Numbered from the stretch's first letter, positions 1 through 15,947 are shown. The stretch: 64,000 nucleotides of DNA from Daphnia pulex (GCF_021134715.1 NC_060023.1:1240001-1304000), one strand, 5' to 3'. Translations and numbers: made by a program. Notes: a model not told the origin generated them from the letters alone.

Positions 1-3000
1 GGTCGTGTCAAGGTGTTTATAAAACTTAATAGTCTGCTGATATGACAGGAACTTACTGAGCCGGAATTCACGCGCGGGAAATTTGAAAATAACTTTTTAG
101 TTTGGGTTAACTGCTGATCCGGGTTTTGTTCTAATCAAAATAATTGCATCGTCTGCGGTTGTAGAAAAAAAAACAAAAAAAAAGATAAAATAAACTAATT
201 AGTTTTTTTTTAATAACTGTCGATATTACCTTTGGAGCTAGGGCCCCAGCTGTGGTGCCGTGCTCCGATGACGGATGTTTCTCCAATCAAGACTAGAAAA
301 AAGCGGCTAGCGTACAGTATATAGCCTCCCCCCCTCGCGTGCGTCATCACATTCACACAACGGCACACGCGTGATTTGTGTGTAATAACCCGGCGGTCTT
401 ACGATCCATCTTTTCATATCCAGCAGAGTCCTTAAACAAAATAAAATAAATAAGAAACAAAAAGAAAAAAAAATGGTCGGCATTACTATTTGCCGGTTAG
501 CCTATACGTTGTGGATCCTATAAAATAAAAAATTGTGTGTACGGATAGATATAGGAGTCGAATAATTATAATAATAATCTGTTACCGTGTAGAAGAAAAA
601 AAGCAGACCCGGATATTATTATCGTTATTTCGGCCACATAATATCAAGTTTGGTGGAGGAGGGTTACGTGTTGTTTGGGTTTGTGCTGTACTACTACTAC
701 ACTTTGGCCAGTGCATCGTCAATTCTCTATCTCGTTTGTTTTCTGAGGGTTTTTCTCATGCAACTATACACTCACCAAGGGAGATGGGGTGGTGCGTGAA
801 TATTTTTTTTTCTTCTAAACAATTATGTAAACCAGTAGTTAAAAAATAGTTAAACAAACGAGATCCGGGTAGAACAAAATTTCCGGACTTGGTTTTTTTT
901 TTGTTTTAAAAAAAAAAAAAGACGTTTTGTTCGTTACTTACTGTGTGTGTACAGTTTCGAGAAATGTACAACATAAAATGGTCAATAATCTTTCCGCTCC
1001 TAATTGTAGGTTGGGGCAAACCCCCAGACAGAAACAAAAACATTTTTTTTTCACGGTATGTTTTTTTGCTTTTTGTTTGTTAATTTACGAAGCGTGAAGA
1101 AGAAAAAAAAAATATTTCAATCAAGTTTTTTGTTTTGAATTTTTTTTTTTCGTCACGTCATTCAAAAATTGACAAAAAAAAATTTGGAGGGAAATTTGAA
1201 ATTTCCGGGGAAAACCTAAAAACGGTGACGGCAAATTATTTCACGTCGCCATAAATAAAAGAATCGGGGACGACTCGGGAAAAATATCAAAAAGGAAATC
1301 ACCAATCGAAGATGTATCGAACCATAATAAAACATCGATCGGATGACCGTTTGTTTCGATCTAAAATTATTTATTCAAATGACGACGGCGGCGGCGGCGG
1401 CTTTTTTTCTTTGTTGATTGCTCTCGGACAATAAATCATGGACACGTTTAAATAAAAATTTAACAACAACAAAAAATAAAGGATCTCCGAGAAAATAAGC
1501 CAACCGGATGCGCGCGCGCCGCAACACTTTGGCCAAAGAGAAAGAAAACAACACAAAAATGAGGTGAAGAAAAAGAGATAAGATAAATGGCAACCAATTA
1601 TTAATGTGCCAAATGGTCAAATTCTATTTTTTCTTTTCCTTCTTCTTTTTTCGCTGTGTAACACACAAAAATAAATAAAAAAGGGACATCAGGTGTCTTC
1701 TTCTTCTTCTTTTGTGGGAGATTGTCGCGCATCCGGGTTTATAAACGACACGGAGGAAAGCGGGAAAAAAAAAGCGGGACGAGCATGACAGAACTTTTTT
1801 TTTTTTCGTTTTGTTTGTTTTTCGTGTGGAAAAATTTTTTTTTTTTTTTCTAATCTGGTACAAGGTCTGCGGGTACACATACAAAACTCTGTGGGTGATT
1901 TTTTTGAACCTCTCGATTATCAAATAGCTTCAACACAATTTTTTCCCGAAAAATCCCGCAAGGTCGCGCACGATTTTCTTCCCGACACGCTGAACTCGGT
2001 TGGTGGGCTTACACGCACACAGCTCTGATTATTATAAGTAAATGCAAATTAGCCTTTCTTCAATTCTAGAAAGAATAGAAGAAAATAGTTGTGTGCAAAG
2101 CCCCTAGCTACTTTTGTCTGCCATTTTGCCAAAAAGGAAAAAAAGTTATTCCCCCTCCATTTTTCTGATTAATCATTCGGTTAATTGAATCATTACTGTT
2201 TCCCGCATTGTCCATCAAGCCAACAATGTCTAGACGAGCCGTATACACAGCTGTCAGTCAACTTGTTTGAAAACTCATTCCGATTCGAAATGAGAGAAAA
2301 ACTGGTTTTCTTCTATTTTTGAATTTCCCTCCAAAAAAGATTTGAAATGAGAAATTGATTCAAATGAATTTTCGCTTGCCATTTTCGAGGATGGCAGATT
2401 TCTCCCGAGTCCTGACGAACGACGTGACTTGTCTCATTCGTGATGCATAAATAATCGACGGCTTTGGCGGCGGTGAGAGGGATATCACGTCCTTCTGACC
2501 AAACTATCAGCTGTGTGTCTCTCCGGGTCCCGATTTCTATCCAACCTGTCGAAACCGAATGAAAAAAAAATAAAACAATAAATCTAAATAGAAAATCCCG
2601 AACGAAATAATAAAATAAATGGAACACACAAAATTTGTACAGGAGAAAGAAGATGGACGCATCCGGCTCAAATGAAAAAAAAAGATGAAAATTGGGATGC
2701 GCATACATTTCCTTAGGCTGAACAGCAGCAGCACAGAAGAAAATGTTTCTTTCTTTCTCTCTCTCTCTGATTCTTCTTTTCTTCATCTCTCTACTCTCGA
2801 CACGAAGCGGATGATGAAAAGAAAACAAGATCCGGGTGTAACGGCCTGCTGTTATTTCGGCGGAAAGAATAAGCTGCTGGAAAGATCAAATTGCTCGATC
2901 CGATCGCATTTCTCTCTGGAAATTAATTCAATCAATTTAAACGCGGATGGACTAGATCGGTCGATGGGCTGATGGAAAACTCGAGTGGTGGCCCTACGTT

Positions 3001-3974
3001 GTCCATCAAAGTGATGAATGTTTTCACTCGTATACCCTCATCCGCCGCGGCGTTATAAATCATTGGCTGAACCCAAGGCAAGACCCAGGCCCTCATGTAC
3101 AGTAGCCACTTCTCATGTGTTTTTCCCCCGAGTCACGATTATTATTATTTTTTCTTCTTCCAACTGGAATTCCGGATGTTTTTTTCTTCTTCGATCCGGG
3201 TGTCTACAAGAAATACAGACACAAACATTTTTAAGACGACGTTTAACTTGTTGTTGGGCTGTTAAAGAGTCGCCCAAAATGTTTCATTAATTTATTTAAA
3301 AATATTCAAATTTATACGCACCTCACCGCAATCCATCAGCCATCAAACTTGTAGCACCTCTCTCTTTATTTTTCCACCAAAAAGTACTTGACTCGGGTAT
3401 TTTTTTTCTAAAAAAGACACAAATCAGGGGGGGCTGGCTGCTGCTGCCGGTGTTGAACATCCGTTTCCTTGACCCTCCGACTGTCATGTTGTTCAACTGT
3501 CACTTTGAGGACACACGGAGATAATCGATGTCCCCCGCCGGATCGTCGGCGCCCATTTTAACCTACAGCAAAAAAAATAGAAATAGTTTTGTTAAATTAC
3601 ACCTCGAATGTACAACGAAACCACAACAACATTTTGGAGATTTTTTTTTTCCTTCACGTGTAAAAGAAGAGAATGTGTCGCGTCAAAAAGATGTTCAGAA
3701 CCAGGATATACTCGTCGCACGATCGCCGTGATTGATCGACTCGAAATGACGTCATCGTTTCAAGTTTCTCTACCAAAATAAGATGGCGACAAGTTTTGTC
3801 ATCCAATCGATTTCATTCCGTTTGAATAATACACCAGGACATTCCCGAACGACAAAAAATAAACTTATGTTAATTTCCGGCCATTTTTATAGTCGTGTTG
3901 CATATGAAATTGAGAGATTACATGTGTACACATTTTCTGCTGGTAATGATTTGAGGCCAAAGGAGAGTTTAGAA
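1..3974. other. Non-coding, low-complexity stretch
   Basis: No convincing exon is seen on either strand. The sequence is rich in A and T runs, CT/GA tracts near 1.6-1.8 kb and 2.75 kb, and has a short GCG/CGG trinucleotide run at 1381-1400. Open frames here translate to runs of K, F, R and S and look like composition artefacts. It may be intergenic, or a 5'UTR intron of a gene lying left of the window. Confidence 0.6.
315..352 (+). promoter_or_regulatory. Possible core promoter (TATA-like plus initiator)
   Basis: A TATATAG element at 319-325 is followed about 25-30 bp later by a TCATCACATT initiator-like stretch near 344-353. Spacing fits an arthropod core promoter, but no coding exon follows within 3.5 kb, so the link to a gene is unproven. 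Confidence 0.2.
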
Positions 3975-5651
3975 TTAAGCAAACTGTGAAATCTTTTCCA
4001 GCGTTTTGACGTTGTACTTGCTAGCCAGCGGCCAGAGATCGGCCAGATTCTCCGAATTCCGCACGCTGCCCGTGTAGAGGAAGAAGAGAAAGTCTTCAAA
4101 CAGGACGGGCTCCACATCTTCAACGTCGACCTTCTTATTCTCGCTGCTGGCCTTGATGATGGAGGCAAAAACGGGACTGCGGGCGCACAGGACGGCCCGG
4201 TGAGCCAGAAAAACGTTCCTGGACATGCAGAGATGGACGTCGGTCCATTCTTGGGTCGTGTAAGCCGACCACAGGTGGGCAGTGAGCAGGTGATCCCGCA
4301 AACGGTAGCCCCAACACTCGCCTTCCTCCTCGGCCAGGCAAATTTCCAATTCCGTCAGCAGCGAGTACTGGTCGCTGTTGGAGATCTTGAGGAAGTTGCC
4401 GTCACCGGCCGAAGAGTCCAGGACGTTCTTGACGTCCCTGGGAACCTTGGGAACGCTCACGACGCCACGGAATCTTTCCTCTTTGAATTCAGACAGGTGA
4501 CACTTGACTCCCTGTCGATAGTAGGACACGTCAATCAGATTGAGTCCGTTGACTGGACTCGTGTTGCAGATGGAAATTTCACACTGGGCGTCATCGCTGT
4601 TGGCTTTCAGTTTCTTCAAGTCCACGTTGAAATTGCCTTTGCCGTTGAAACGGGCCATCTGGATGGCAGGTTTCTCAAACAATTTGAACTTGCATTCGTA
4701 GCTGTACTCTAAGCTGATGCCACGGCGGATGAACGACACCGTCCCCTGGTTTTGACTGTGGAAAAATAACATTCAAATGAGCCATTCGATCGTGAAATTC
4801 TTGGATCAAAAATACCTGATGTTGACTGTAGATACGTCGGATGACGACTCGTTTAGCCAAGGAATGGCATTGCCAATCTCATCTGGAATTCTCCTGACGT
4901 ATTTGATGAAAAGGTCAACAAATTCCCGGTACATATCCGTGTCCACCGGCAACGAGATCTGGCCAGTGTATAGGAAATAGAGGAAAGCTTCGAAAACGGC
5001 CTCGTGAGCGTCAACGACCGGAATGCTGGGATGATGGAGATGACGCCAATCTGCCAAAGCTGGGCATCGGGCTGCCAAAACGGCACGATGGAAAGGGAAA
5101 ACCGTTTGATTGACGACAAATTCACAATCCGTCAACTCTCGTTTCTGAGCTGCTGACCACATTTCTTCGCCGAAATTGGTATCACACTGCTCGAATCCGT
5201 AATCTAAAATTGGCTGGCCATCCATCGTGTAGCCGTACATGGAATTGCTCGGGTATATTCGGTACACCATGATGAACGACTCTTGAACCAGGACGCCATT
5301 ATCTGTGGCCAGAAATAGTTCTTTACTTTCGAAAATCAAAGTTTTGGCATCTCGAAATGATTGGCTCAATTTCAACGAGTCATTATCGTTGATGAAACAC
5401 TCGACATCGGTCACACCGATGCCCAAAGTATCTAGATAATGGACGTATAATAAAACGACAACTTTGACGACACGTGACTCGACACTCGTTCTCAAACGCA
5501 GACCGAATCGAAACGAAGCAGCTTCGTTCACGTGGGGTGAAATGTCTAGGCCGAAAAATGGCGAAACGTATTGCTTATCTTCTGAAATCACGTTGTTTTT
5601 CACGACCCACTGGTAGTCGTAAAACACGAGTTCGTCATCTTCTAAACGCAT
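3975..5651 (-). CDS. Double MATH-BTB protein, copy 1
   Basis: Two exons, 5651-4816 and 4755-3975, with a 60-bp GT-AG intron in phase 2, give 538 aa. The first exon holds a MATH/TRAF-like N-terminal region (about residues 1-165) followed by a BTB/POZ domain (about 172-260; FHRAVLAARCP, FLYFLYTG). The second exon repeats the plan: a second MATH-like region and a second BTB (about 440-535; AHRAVLCARSPVFASII, FLFFLYTG). BTB proteins of the speckle-type (SPOP) family usually have one MATH and one BTB and recruit substrates to Cul3 ubiquitin ligases; here the unit appears twice in one chain. The neighbour at 6.1-7.9 kb has the same exon plan and is a tandem paralogue. Substrates are unknown. The BTB calls are firm from motifs; the MATH assignment is by position and weak similarity. 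Confidence 0.85.
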
Positions 5652-6117
5652 CGTTTATATTTAATCAAAGTCAAACACAAGTAACACACAACAACTGATT
5701 CATCGACGACAGTGTTTTGTTTCAGGATAAATTTTTCAACCCCTTCCTCTGAACTCGACACACGTGAAGCGTGGTTGCCATTATATTTTATTTCTCGCAA
5801 TTTAATTGTTATTTCTTTTTTAATGTTTAAAAGAGTTTTTTAAAATTTGTTTCTAGATCCTGGTATTTTTTTTAAATCATTTTCGTTAAAATAAAAATAA
5901 GAAAAAAAGTTTCATTTGACTCGGAATGTCGGAAATTCTTTTTGGGCATCACGTGATCCTCCTCCGCCCGGGAATTTTGAAAATGTTTACACACAATACG
6001 TCACAGGATAACTAATTACCGTTTTTATTATTCTTCACGCTAAAAAAGGTTTTAACACCAGACGGAACTTGAGATTAAATCAAATTTAATTATATTTTCA
6101 TACAACACGAATAAATA
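5652..6117. promoter_or_regulatory. Spacer between tandem MATH-BTB genes
   Basis: This 0.47 kb stretch must hold the promoter and 5'UTR of copy 1 and the 3' end of copy 2. It is AT rich. Minus-strand polyadenylation-like hexamers (read as tttatt or tttaat on the plus strand) lie near 6025 and 6084. No other coding potential is seen. Confidence 0.4.
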
Positions 6118-7883
6118 TCACAGACTTGACATTAACGTGACGCACAATTCCTCCATCGCCGTCCTGCCTTTGGCCGATTCGCCGATTCGTTCCAGTGTCT
6201 TGACGTCATACTTGTTGGCGGCGGCCCACAGCTCGGCCATGTTTTCCGTCGTCCTCAACCTGCCCGTATAGACGAAGACGAGAAAGTCTTGGAAGACATC
6301 CGGGTCCAGATCTTCACCAATGTCGATGATTGATAACCGTCCATCATCAATATCATTATTCCAGCTGTCGTTACATTCATCGCGTTTCAAGATGGCGGCG
6401 AAAACCGAACTCCTGGCCGATAGGATCGCCCGATGAGCTGCAAATGAGCGACGGCCCACACGTAATTGAACATCAGTTGAAATTTCTCGTTTAGCAGATG
6501 ACCAGAATTGAGCCGGCAGACGGGGATCGTGTAGACGGTAGCCCCAGCCATCGTCCACTTCCGCCAGGTGAACTGTGAAATTCACGTGAACGTTGGCGGG
6601 GCAATGATTAGAGTCGGAATGTTTGGGCAACGAAATTCCTTCGCGGAAAACCTTCAACGTCTCGTCATCTCCTCCGCCCACCTCAAACATTTTCGTCATG
6701 TTGCAAGGTGTCGAAGAAGAAGAGCGGCCATCTTTGATGTCGTAAGTGACGCTGACTAATTTGAAGCCACTGACCAGGTGGTAACTGGAAAAAGTCAGTT
6801 GGTAATTGTGTCCGTTTTTGTGCGGATTCTCAGTCAGTGTCACGCCGAAAAAACCTTTGCGATCGAACCGGAACACTTCCGGCGTCACAGATTCGCCCGA
6901 TCGGAATGTCCTGACGTAATCAAATCGGAGGCAGAGACCTCTTCCGGCCTGAGAAACTCTTCCGTGATCTTCCCTGTGTTACAATGAAAAACGTTACAAC
7001 TTTTTCTCACTTTGGGTGAATGAAAGTTTTACCTGATTTCCACGGCTAATTGATCACGTGACTTTAATTTCGGTTGAATGGCCATAAATAGTCGAGTCAT
7101 TCCATCCGTTTGATCGGCAATCGTTGATCGGATGGCCAATTGAAAATGATTGGCAAGATCGTCAAACTGTCGTCGATCGACGGTCGTCATTCCGGGTAAT
7201 AAACAGCCGGTGTAGATGAAATAAAGCAGAGCTTTGAACGATTCCGGATTGCAATCGTCGACCCGCTGTGAATTGGCCAAAACGGGACAACGGGCCGCTA
7301 CAATCGCCCGATGGGCCAAGAAAATTTGGCTCCTGACAACAAACTCGCAGTCCGTCATTTGTCCTTTTTGAGCAGCTGTCCACATTTCTTGACCGAAATG
7401 GGCGTCCCTCAACTCGAACCGCAAATGCGTCCGGATGTTGTTGTTGTTGTTGGCCATGTAAACGCGGAATTTGAGGGAAATTCCCTTGTCGGAAAGGTGG
7501 TCGTACGTTTGAAATTCTTCGCTCCTAAACACTCGGATGACTTTTGTGTTCGGGAATTTGGTTTGCAAGCGGATCGTCTGCTCCGTTTTACTTCCATTGG
7601 CCACAAGACACTCGACAGCTCTTATGTCGACGTTCTCCAGTTTGTGGGCGTAGAAATAGACGACCGTTTGGAATTTATCAAAGATGATGCTGTTACCTAA
7701 TAGTCGAATGCCGAACCGGAAGCTGTTGTAGTCGTCACGATTCTCTGCTGCCGAGTTGTCCAAACTGAAAAATGGCGAAACTACTTGGACGTTACTGTTG
7801 GGCAAGACCTTGGTGCTGTCGCCGTTCGTGCAGCTGGTCCACTCGTAATCCCGGAATACTAATTCGTTTTCCTTTAGCAACAT
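6118..7883 (-). CDS. Double MATH-BTB protein, copy 2
   Basis: Two exons, 7883-7033 and 6973-6118, with a 59-bp intron in phase 2, give 568 aa. The intron sits at the same place and phase as in copy 1. The first half has a MATH-like region and a BTB (TDCEFVVRSQIFLAHRAIV, LLYFIYTG); the second half has another MATH-like region and a BTB (AAHRAILSARSSVFAAIL, FLVFVYTG, followed by NKYDVKTLERIGESAK). The C-terminal helix after the second BTB matches copy 1 (SKYNVKTLEKISQFA). The likely role is a Cul3 adaptor, inferred only from the family. A 3' splice site at about 7922 just upstream of the ATG suggests a 5'UTR intron reaching into 7.9-8.3 kb. Confidence 0.85.
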
Positions 7884-8622
7884 GATCGGCTTGTTAACGC
7901 GAGTACGACTGCAGTCGATGTGCTAAAAATAATAAATAGGTTAGAAATAGACGTCAACGTTGGGACGATGAACTTTTTTGATGGATCCAACGTTTCTTGA
8001 TAAAAATCTATTTTTTAAGGAAATACCCAAATGAATTATTCCTACGGGGAAAAAGAGAAATTGGGAAATGTCCTTGATATTAGTAATAATAGTTGCGGAT
8101 ATTTGTTACATCCGGTGGAAATGTTTCGTATGAATTATTTGCTGTCACACATTCGCGGCTTTCCAAATGTTGCTAAGCTGCGATCGTCACGCAATAATAA
8201 AAGATGATGAGCAGAATGACAGTAAATCGTGACGAGAATGTTGTCATCATAAAGGATTCATGCCAGGGTACCTCATTTGAAAAACGACCACTTACGTCAT
8301 CAGCGATTTTCTGAACGTCTGAAAAGATCTTTTATCACGAACGTCGTCCAGATTTGAAAACTGAATTCTAAACTAAAAAATTTTGTCAAACATTTTTCTC
8401 AATCAAAAACCAAAAATATTGTCGTTTAATGTACATTGTACAATTTTCAAAAGGGGAAATGAATTCTGTTGAATTTACTGAATGGCAAAAAAAAACAAAT
8501 TTGGTTGCATAATATAACGAATAGCGGATATGTCATTTGGCCGGAACAGTATTTCTTTTTAAAAAAGGATAATAAACATAAAGGAGAGTTTTTGCGCACG
8601 TTACAATGTCAGTTTTTAGTTG
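7884..8622. other. Spacer with MATH-BTB copy 2 5' region and MFSD6 3' region
   Basis: No coding exon is seen. It should contain the 5'UTR and promoter of the MATH-BTB gene on the left side and the 3'UTR of the transporter on the right side. A minus-strand ATTAAA-type signal lies at 8425-8430, about 195 nt past the transporter stop. Confidence 0.4.
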
Positions 8623-11350
8623 TTAGAACTTGCCCTTTTTATTCGCAGCTTTTGTCACGTCATCATCATCCGGTACGAAAACTGGATTGTTCAGTCCCTG
8701 GGAAGAATCAGCGTCTGGTTTACCAATGATGTCGGGCTTCAGCTCGTCCGGCGTCTTCTTGTCCACCTTCTCCTTATTCAGACGTTTACGACGAATGTAG
8801 AATAAGTTGAAGAAAAAATAATTCAAGCCAACAAAGAAAGCGGCCGCGCCCAGGATTCGAAATGTTGATCGGGTCCCGTAGAATTTCATTAGAAATCCGC
8901 CCACAAAACTGCCAAGTCCTCGACCTTTTATGACAAAATAAAATAAAAATGTTTCAAATTTTTTGGTTGATGAGAATACAAATCCATTAAAAAAGTCAAA
9001 CCGATTCCGTAGTAAGTTCCTCCCACCATTCCCTGAATAGTTGCCAGGGTGGACGGAGTGCTCAGTTGGGCGGAATAGGCCACGGCTGACGTCATCATCA
9101 GCGACGTCGTAATGGCCTCCAGGGCCTCGTAAATGAGGCACATGTAAGGATTGTAAATGTACGAATAACCTTCATAGTTTCGGAAATTTTAAAAATTGGT
9201 TAATGATGATCGGTTTAGTTAATTAGAGTTTCCTTATTGTTTCATTACCTATTAACCGGATGACGTAGAAGGCGAATCCGATTATTTGGACGTTGGGATG
9301 GCCGATCCGGCGAAAGATGACGTCCGATAAGATGAGAGCCGGAATACCGAATAAGGAAGAAACGGTGACCGTTAATCCCATCAAGGACTTTGTGCCGCCC
9401 ATTTCTTCTAGGAACCAAAACAGGTAACTCTCAATGTAGCCCCAAAATAGACCAGAAGTGAAAATGACGACGAAGAAAACCAAAAGTTCAACATTGGCTA
9501 AAATCGATTTGATATCTTTTAATAATTCTTTGGCCGGAGGTCGGAAATCCAAATCGACCGTTAACACCCCGAAAGCGGCCGATCCGACCAACACGGCGTA
9601 CAGGTAAAAGGCAGGTCTAAATAACAATTTGAATATTAATTTAATCCAGTACTAATTTAGTTCTTACTACCTGTAATCGGGTATATCCTGATTGATACTG
9701 TAATAATCAATCAAAGCTCCTGAGACTGGACAAAAGATCATCGTACCTAAAATGCCAAACATCCGCTGGAGTCCTAAATCTCCTTTGTACTGGATGACAA
9801 CAGCCAAACACGCCCCTTCAAAAAGGACCATGGACCCGCCCAACAGGATGGCGAAAAATAGACGGAGCAACAAGTAAAGCCAAAAGGTCAATTGCGGATC
9901 GTAGACGATGACATTGGCGTCGTCACCACAAAGATTCTTTCGCTTGGTTTGCACGAGGCACTGGGAACGGCAGGTCCGATAAACGACCCGATCCGAATTA
10001 GAACTTCCTTCCGGCGATGTCCAAGCGGATAGCGTTCCATCATCACCTAATTTCAGTGTCCCGTTCAAGGTGAACACCAGCGGTTGGATTAATTTGATTG
10101 GTTGATCGTAACTGTTGCTGCACTGGAGTCCATCGCTTAACGGGAAAGCTCCGTTGAAAAGCGTCCGCTCTATGGGAAATTGGCCGCTATCTGCCGTGTC
10201 TTTATTTAACCGGATTGTTACGTGATGGAATTTGGTTGTAGAGTTAATCCGAGCTGGAGATTCGTTCCGGTTGAGACTGCAGTTGGTCGGAGTCAAGGGT
10301 GAGGGCCCTGGAGAACAGGTGATTTCAAGTCCCCAGTTATCCCGGAAAAATATTCCGTGCCGGAATTTCTTGTGGGGTTGATCAGGCGACGGCCAATCAG
10401 CCGGAAGCGAAGAGGACTGATCTTCATCTTGTTTCAATTGACTCTTTTGATGAATATCATCGTAGCAAACGTAACCGCATTCCGTTACCGTCAAGGAAAG
10501 ATTCCCCTCTACGGAATTCCGGAATCCGCACGTTTTCGAGTCGAGATCTGTCAGCATCAATCGTCCACCTTCACCACCGCATCCAACGGCCAACGACAAA
10601 TTGGCCGGGTATTTTTCAATGAACCTGCCAGTTGGAATGACAAGGAACAAGAGTGCGTTGGCCATGGCCATCAACATGGTGACGCAAAGTAACACCTGTC
10701 GGGTAAAGGAGAGAAAATAAATATAAGTTACATAATAACTTTGGGGCGTTGTCGGTAACATGGAAGAGGAAGCCAACGCTCGTAAATAACTTGAAAGTAA
10801 TAAAACATGAATTAGAAAGTTTGGTGAACGCCTTTTAAGGAATTGAAGGTAAATCGAAAGGTGGTGATCCTGACGGTTATATAACTTTTAAGGATTCTTA
10901 GGATTTGTTTAGATACCTTAAAGTTTCCCAACTTATCGGCTATGATGCCCATCGTGTAGGGGGCGAGAATGGAAAACAGGGGAAACACTCCGTAAATGAT
11001 GGCCGTTTCTTCGACGCTGATGCCAAGAGATTTCATGTGGATGGTCATGTACGGCAACAAAACTCCAATACCTTTCGGGAAAAAAGAAATGGTAAGTTAA
11101 CCTATTTTTCTGCGCTTTCAACTCGCTGTTGACCCCAATTTCATACATCGCCAAGTCACGATGAAATAACACGAAAACGATTAAAACAAATAGTCAGAGA
11201 CTTACTGGATAGGACGACGAAGAAGAGGATTTTAGTCGGAATCAATCGACGTTGTTTCAAATCGTAAATCAGCAAAGCCCTCCCCTTCAACTTGACTTCA
11301 GGTCCGTCATTGTTAACCGATTTTTCACAATTCCCTTCCATGTTGATTGC
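8623..11350 (-). CDS. Mfsd6: MFSD6-like major facilitator superfamily transporter
   Basis: Six phase-consistent coding exons: 11350-11206, 11071-10917, 10695-9671, 9616-9249, 9169-9002 and 8924-8623. From the ATG at 11341 they give 717 aa. The N-terminal third has membrane helices (IPTKILFFVVLSSS, VLLPYMTIHMKSLGIS) and an MFS motif-A-like loop (GIIADKLGNFK). A long polar extracellular insert with many N-x-S/T sites follows in the third exon, then the C-terminal helix bundle (GIGRGLGSFVGGFLMKFYGT). The tail is cytosolic, polar and lysine/aspartate rich. This plan, with helix pairs split by a large luminal loop, is that of MFSD6 (MMR2-like) proteins; the substrate is unknown. Two upstream minus-strand exons may extend the N terminus by 16 residues (see the separate entry). 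Confidence 0.85.
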
Positions 11351-11490
11351 CTGATTTCACTTCCAACAAGAAGATTTAAAAAATCATTGTAAACAAGAGT
11401 GGGAAGGTGCACTACAAACAACCTGTCTGGCAGCGACACCAACGTACGACTGAGGTTCAACCGAGCTTAGAGCCGCATCCTTACACTCAC

Positions 11491-12233
11491 CTGCATGTGG
11501 TGGGTATAAGCACGCACGTAGGGTCCCTGTTGAAAAGAAAAAAGAATACAACGCTTCGGGGCACGTCCGACATAAGAGTGGTGCAGAAAAATAAAGATAA
11601 ATACTGGAAATTTGCCATGAATGACGAAGTAAAAAAAAAGTTGTACACAACTAACGAGGGAAAAGGGGAATCCCTCTTGGTTTTCTCCAAGGTGAAGTGA
11701 GGACATCATCATATAACAATAAAGCTAAAAAGAGAAAGAAAAGCAGAGGGGACCGGGTACTACCACCAAATCTAAAAAAGGCAGCTGATTAGTACATAGC
11801 AAATGCTAGCCAAAAAATATAGTCATTTTACCTTCATGGAAATGCTAGTATACTCAACCTTGTAGACGTACCTGGCAAAAGCTTAAAAACAAGATGGAAG
11901 AGAAGGGTTACTTGAGGCTATAAATGATTATGAAAAAAAAAATAACTGGTTCTCAATTTCCAGCAAATATTGGGAATGTAACTTGAAGAAAAGATCTTCG
12001 TATTATCGGTGAAATGGCACGTCTTTTAACGAGGCTGTAACAAGAACACCTGTCTGCCTTATTATTCATTTGCCATTTGAGACAAGGTATTAATATCCTG
12101 GTCGCCCTCATCCTACCGTGAAGGTTTCCAAAGAAACAATTGCCTAAAACAACTGTTCGTTACACTAAAAAATTAGGGGGAAAAAAAAGAACAGAAAATA
12201 AAAATTCTTACCATTGCGCTTCTTCCGGCGACG
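11491..12233 (-). CDS. Candidate 5' exons of the MFSD6-like gene, including a 22-nt start exon
   Basis: On the minus strand a 36-nt segment, 11526-11491, is framed by a strong polypyrimidine acceptor (TTTCTTTTCAACAG) and a GTGAGT donor. A 22-nt segment, 12233-12212, is framed by TTTACAG and GTAAGA and ends exactly in ATG. Spliced together and onto the acceptor at 11351, they read M, GPYVRAYTHHMQ, AIN and then the MEGNC start of the transporter, all in frame, for a 733-aa form. The last acceptor has a weak pyrimidine tract. The alternative is that these are 5'UTR exons and translation begins at 11341. Confidence 0.45.
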
Positions 12234-12953
12234 CTGTAAAGTCAATGCAAATTAACAAAGAATGCGGGTAAACAATGAAACACCATTTTCAATGTATTCG
12301 CTATCTAAAGTATTTTTTTCTTCTTCCTCCTTTTTATCAATTTTTTGTTTTCTTCTTCTTCTCTTTAAAAGGGCGGGAGTTTTGACATAAGATGGAGTGT
12401 GTGAGTGTGGATGGGTACTTGTTGGAAAAAAAAGGGGGAAATAAATCAATGTTTCAAATGAAAAATGAGAAGAGGCGATTATTGAAGAGAAAATCAGGAG
12501 AGGAGGAGATAAACATTTTGCAATGGTTACCGCGGAAGGAACGAATCAATACATTTCAATCTGTTGATCACCTTCTTCCCTCCGCGACGGCCACTAAAAT
12601 AGAGGGGTAAGGAAAACAGCCATCGACAGTTAGCGGAAGACAGACAACTCTTTGTTTAATCTTTTTTTTCTCCATTTTTTATTGTAACACTATTACCAAA
12701 AAAAAAAATTAATAATAATAAAAAAAAAACATACAACCCCAAATTTGCGCCATCAACTAATCATGACTCGATCTGTCTTCCGCTTCCTGCTGATGAATAC
12801 ACGCGCTAAATATTGTTGCATCATTTTTATCCTTCAACTTTTTTCTTTTTTTTTCCTTCCGACCTCCATTTTCCCTATTTGCTTCAACCTCCCCAGCACA
12901 CCTGGTTATCTTTTAAATAGGCTTGGAAAAGTTGGTGGTATTGTTGGGAGGGA
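12234..12953. other. Cul4 3'UTR and upstream region of the MFSD6-like gene
   Basis: No coding exon is seen. It should hold the 3'UTR of Cul4 and the promoter of the transporter, both on the minus strand. CTT/TTC tracts occur at 12.31-12.36 kb. Confidence 0.4.
12678..12683 (-). terminator. Candidate Cul4 polyadenylation signal
   Basis: A canonical AATAAA on the minus strand lies about 270 nt past the Cul4 stop codon, a reasonable distance for a 3'UTR end. The A/T-rich surroundings make chance occurrence possible. Confidence 0.35.

Positions 12954-15947
<2,994 letters not shown>

Noticed and set aside
535-849. 104-aa open frame on the plus strand in the low-complexity left end
   Set aside because: Composition is driven by I/F/L runs from AT-rich DNA; no domain, no splice context.
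1371-2828. Several overlapping minus-strand open frames of 60-170 aa
   Set aside because: Rich in F, K and R from T/A and CTT tracts; overlapping in different frames, no recognisable motif.
4200-4712. 170-aa plus-strand open frame
   Set aside because: It is the antisense shadow of the second BTB module of MATH-BTB copy 1, which is clearly the coding strand.
11384-11712. Overlapping open frames on both strands near 11.4-11.7 kb
   Set aside because: They run through the splice sites of the 36-nt candidate exon and show no domain of their own.
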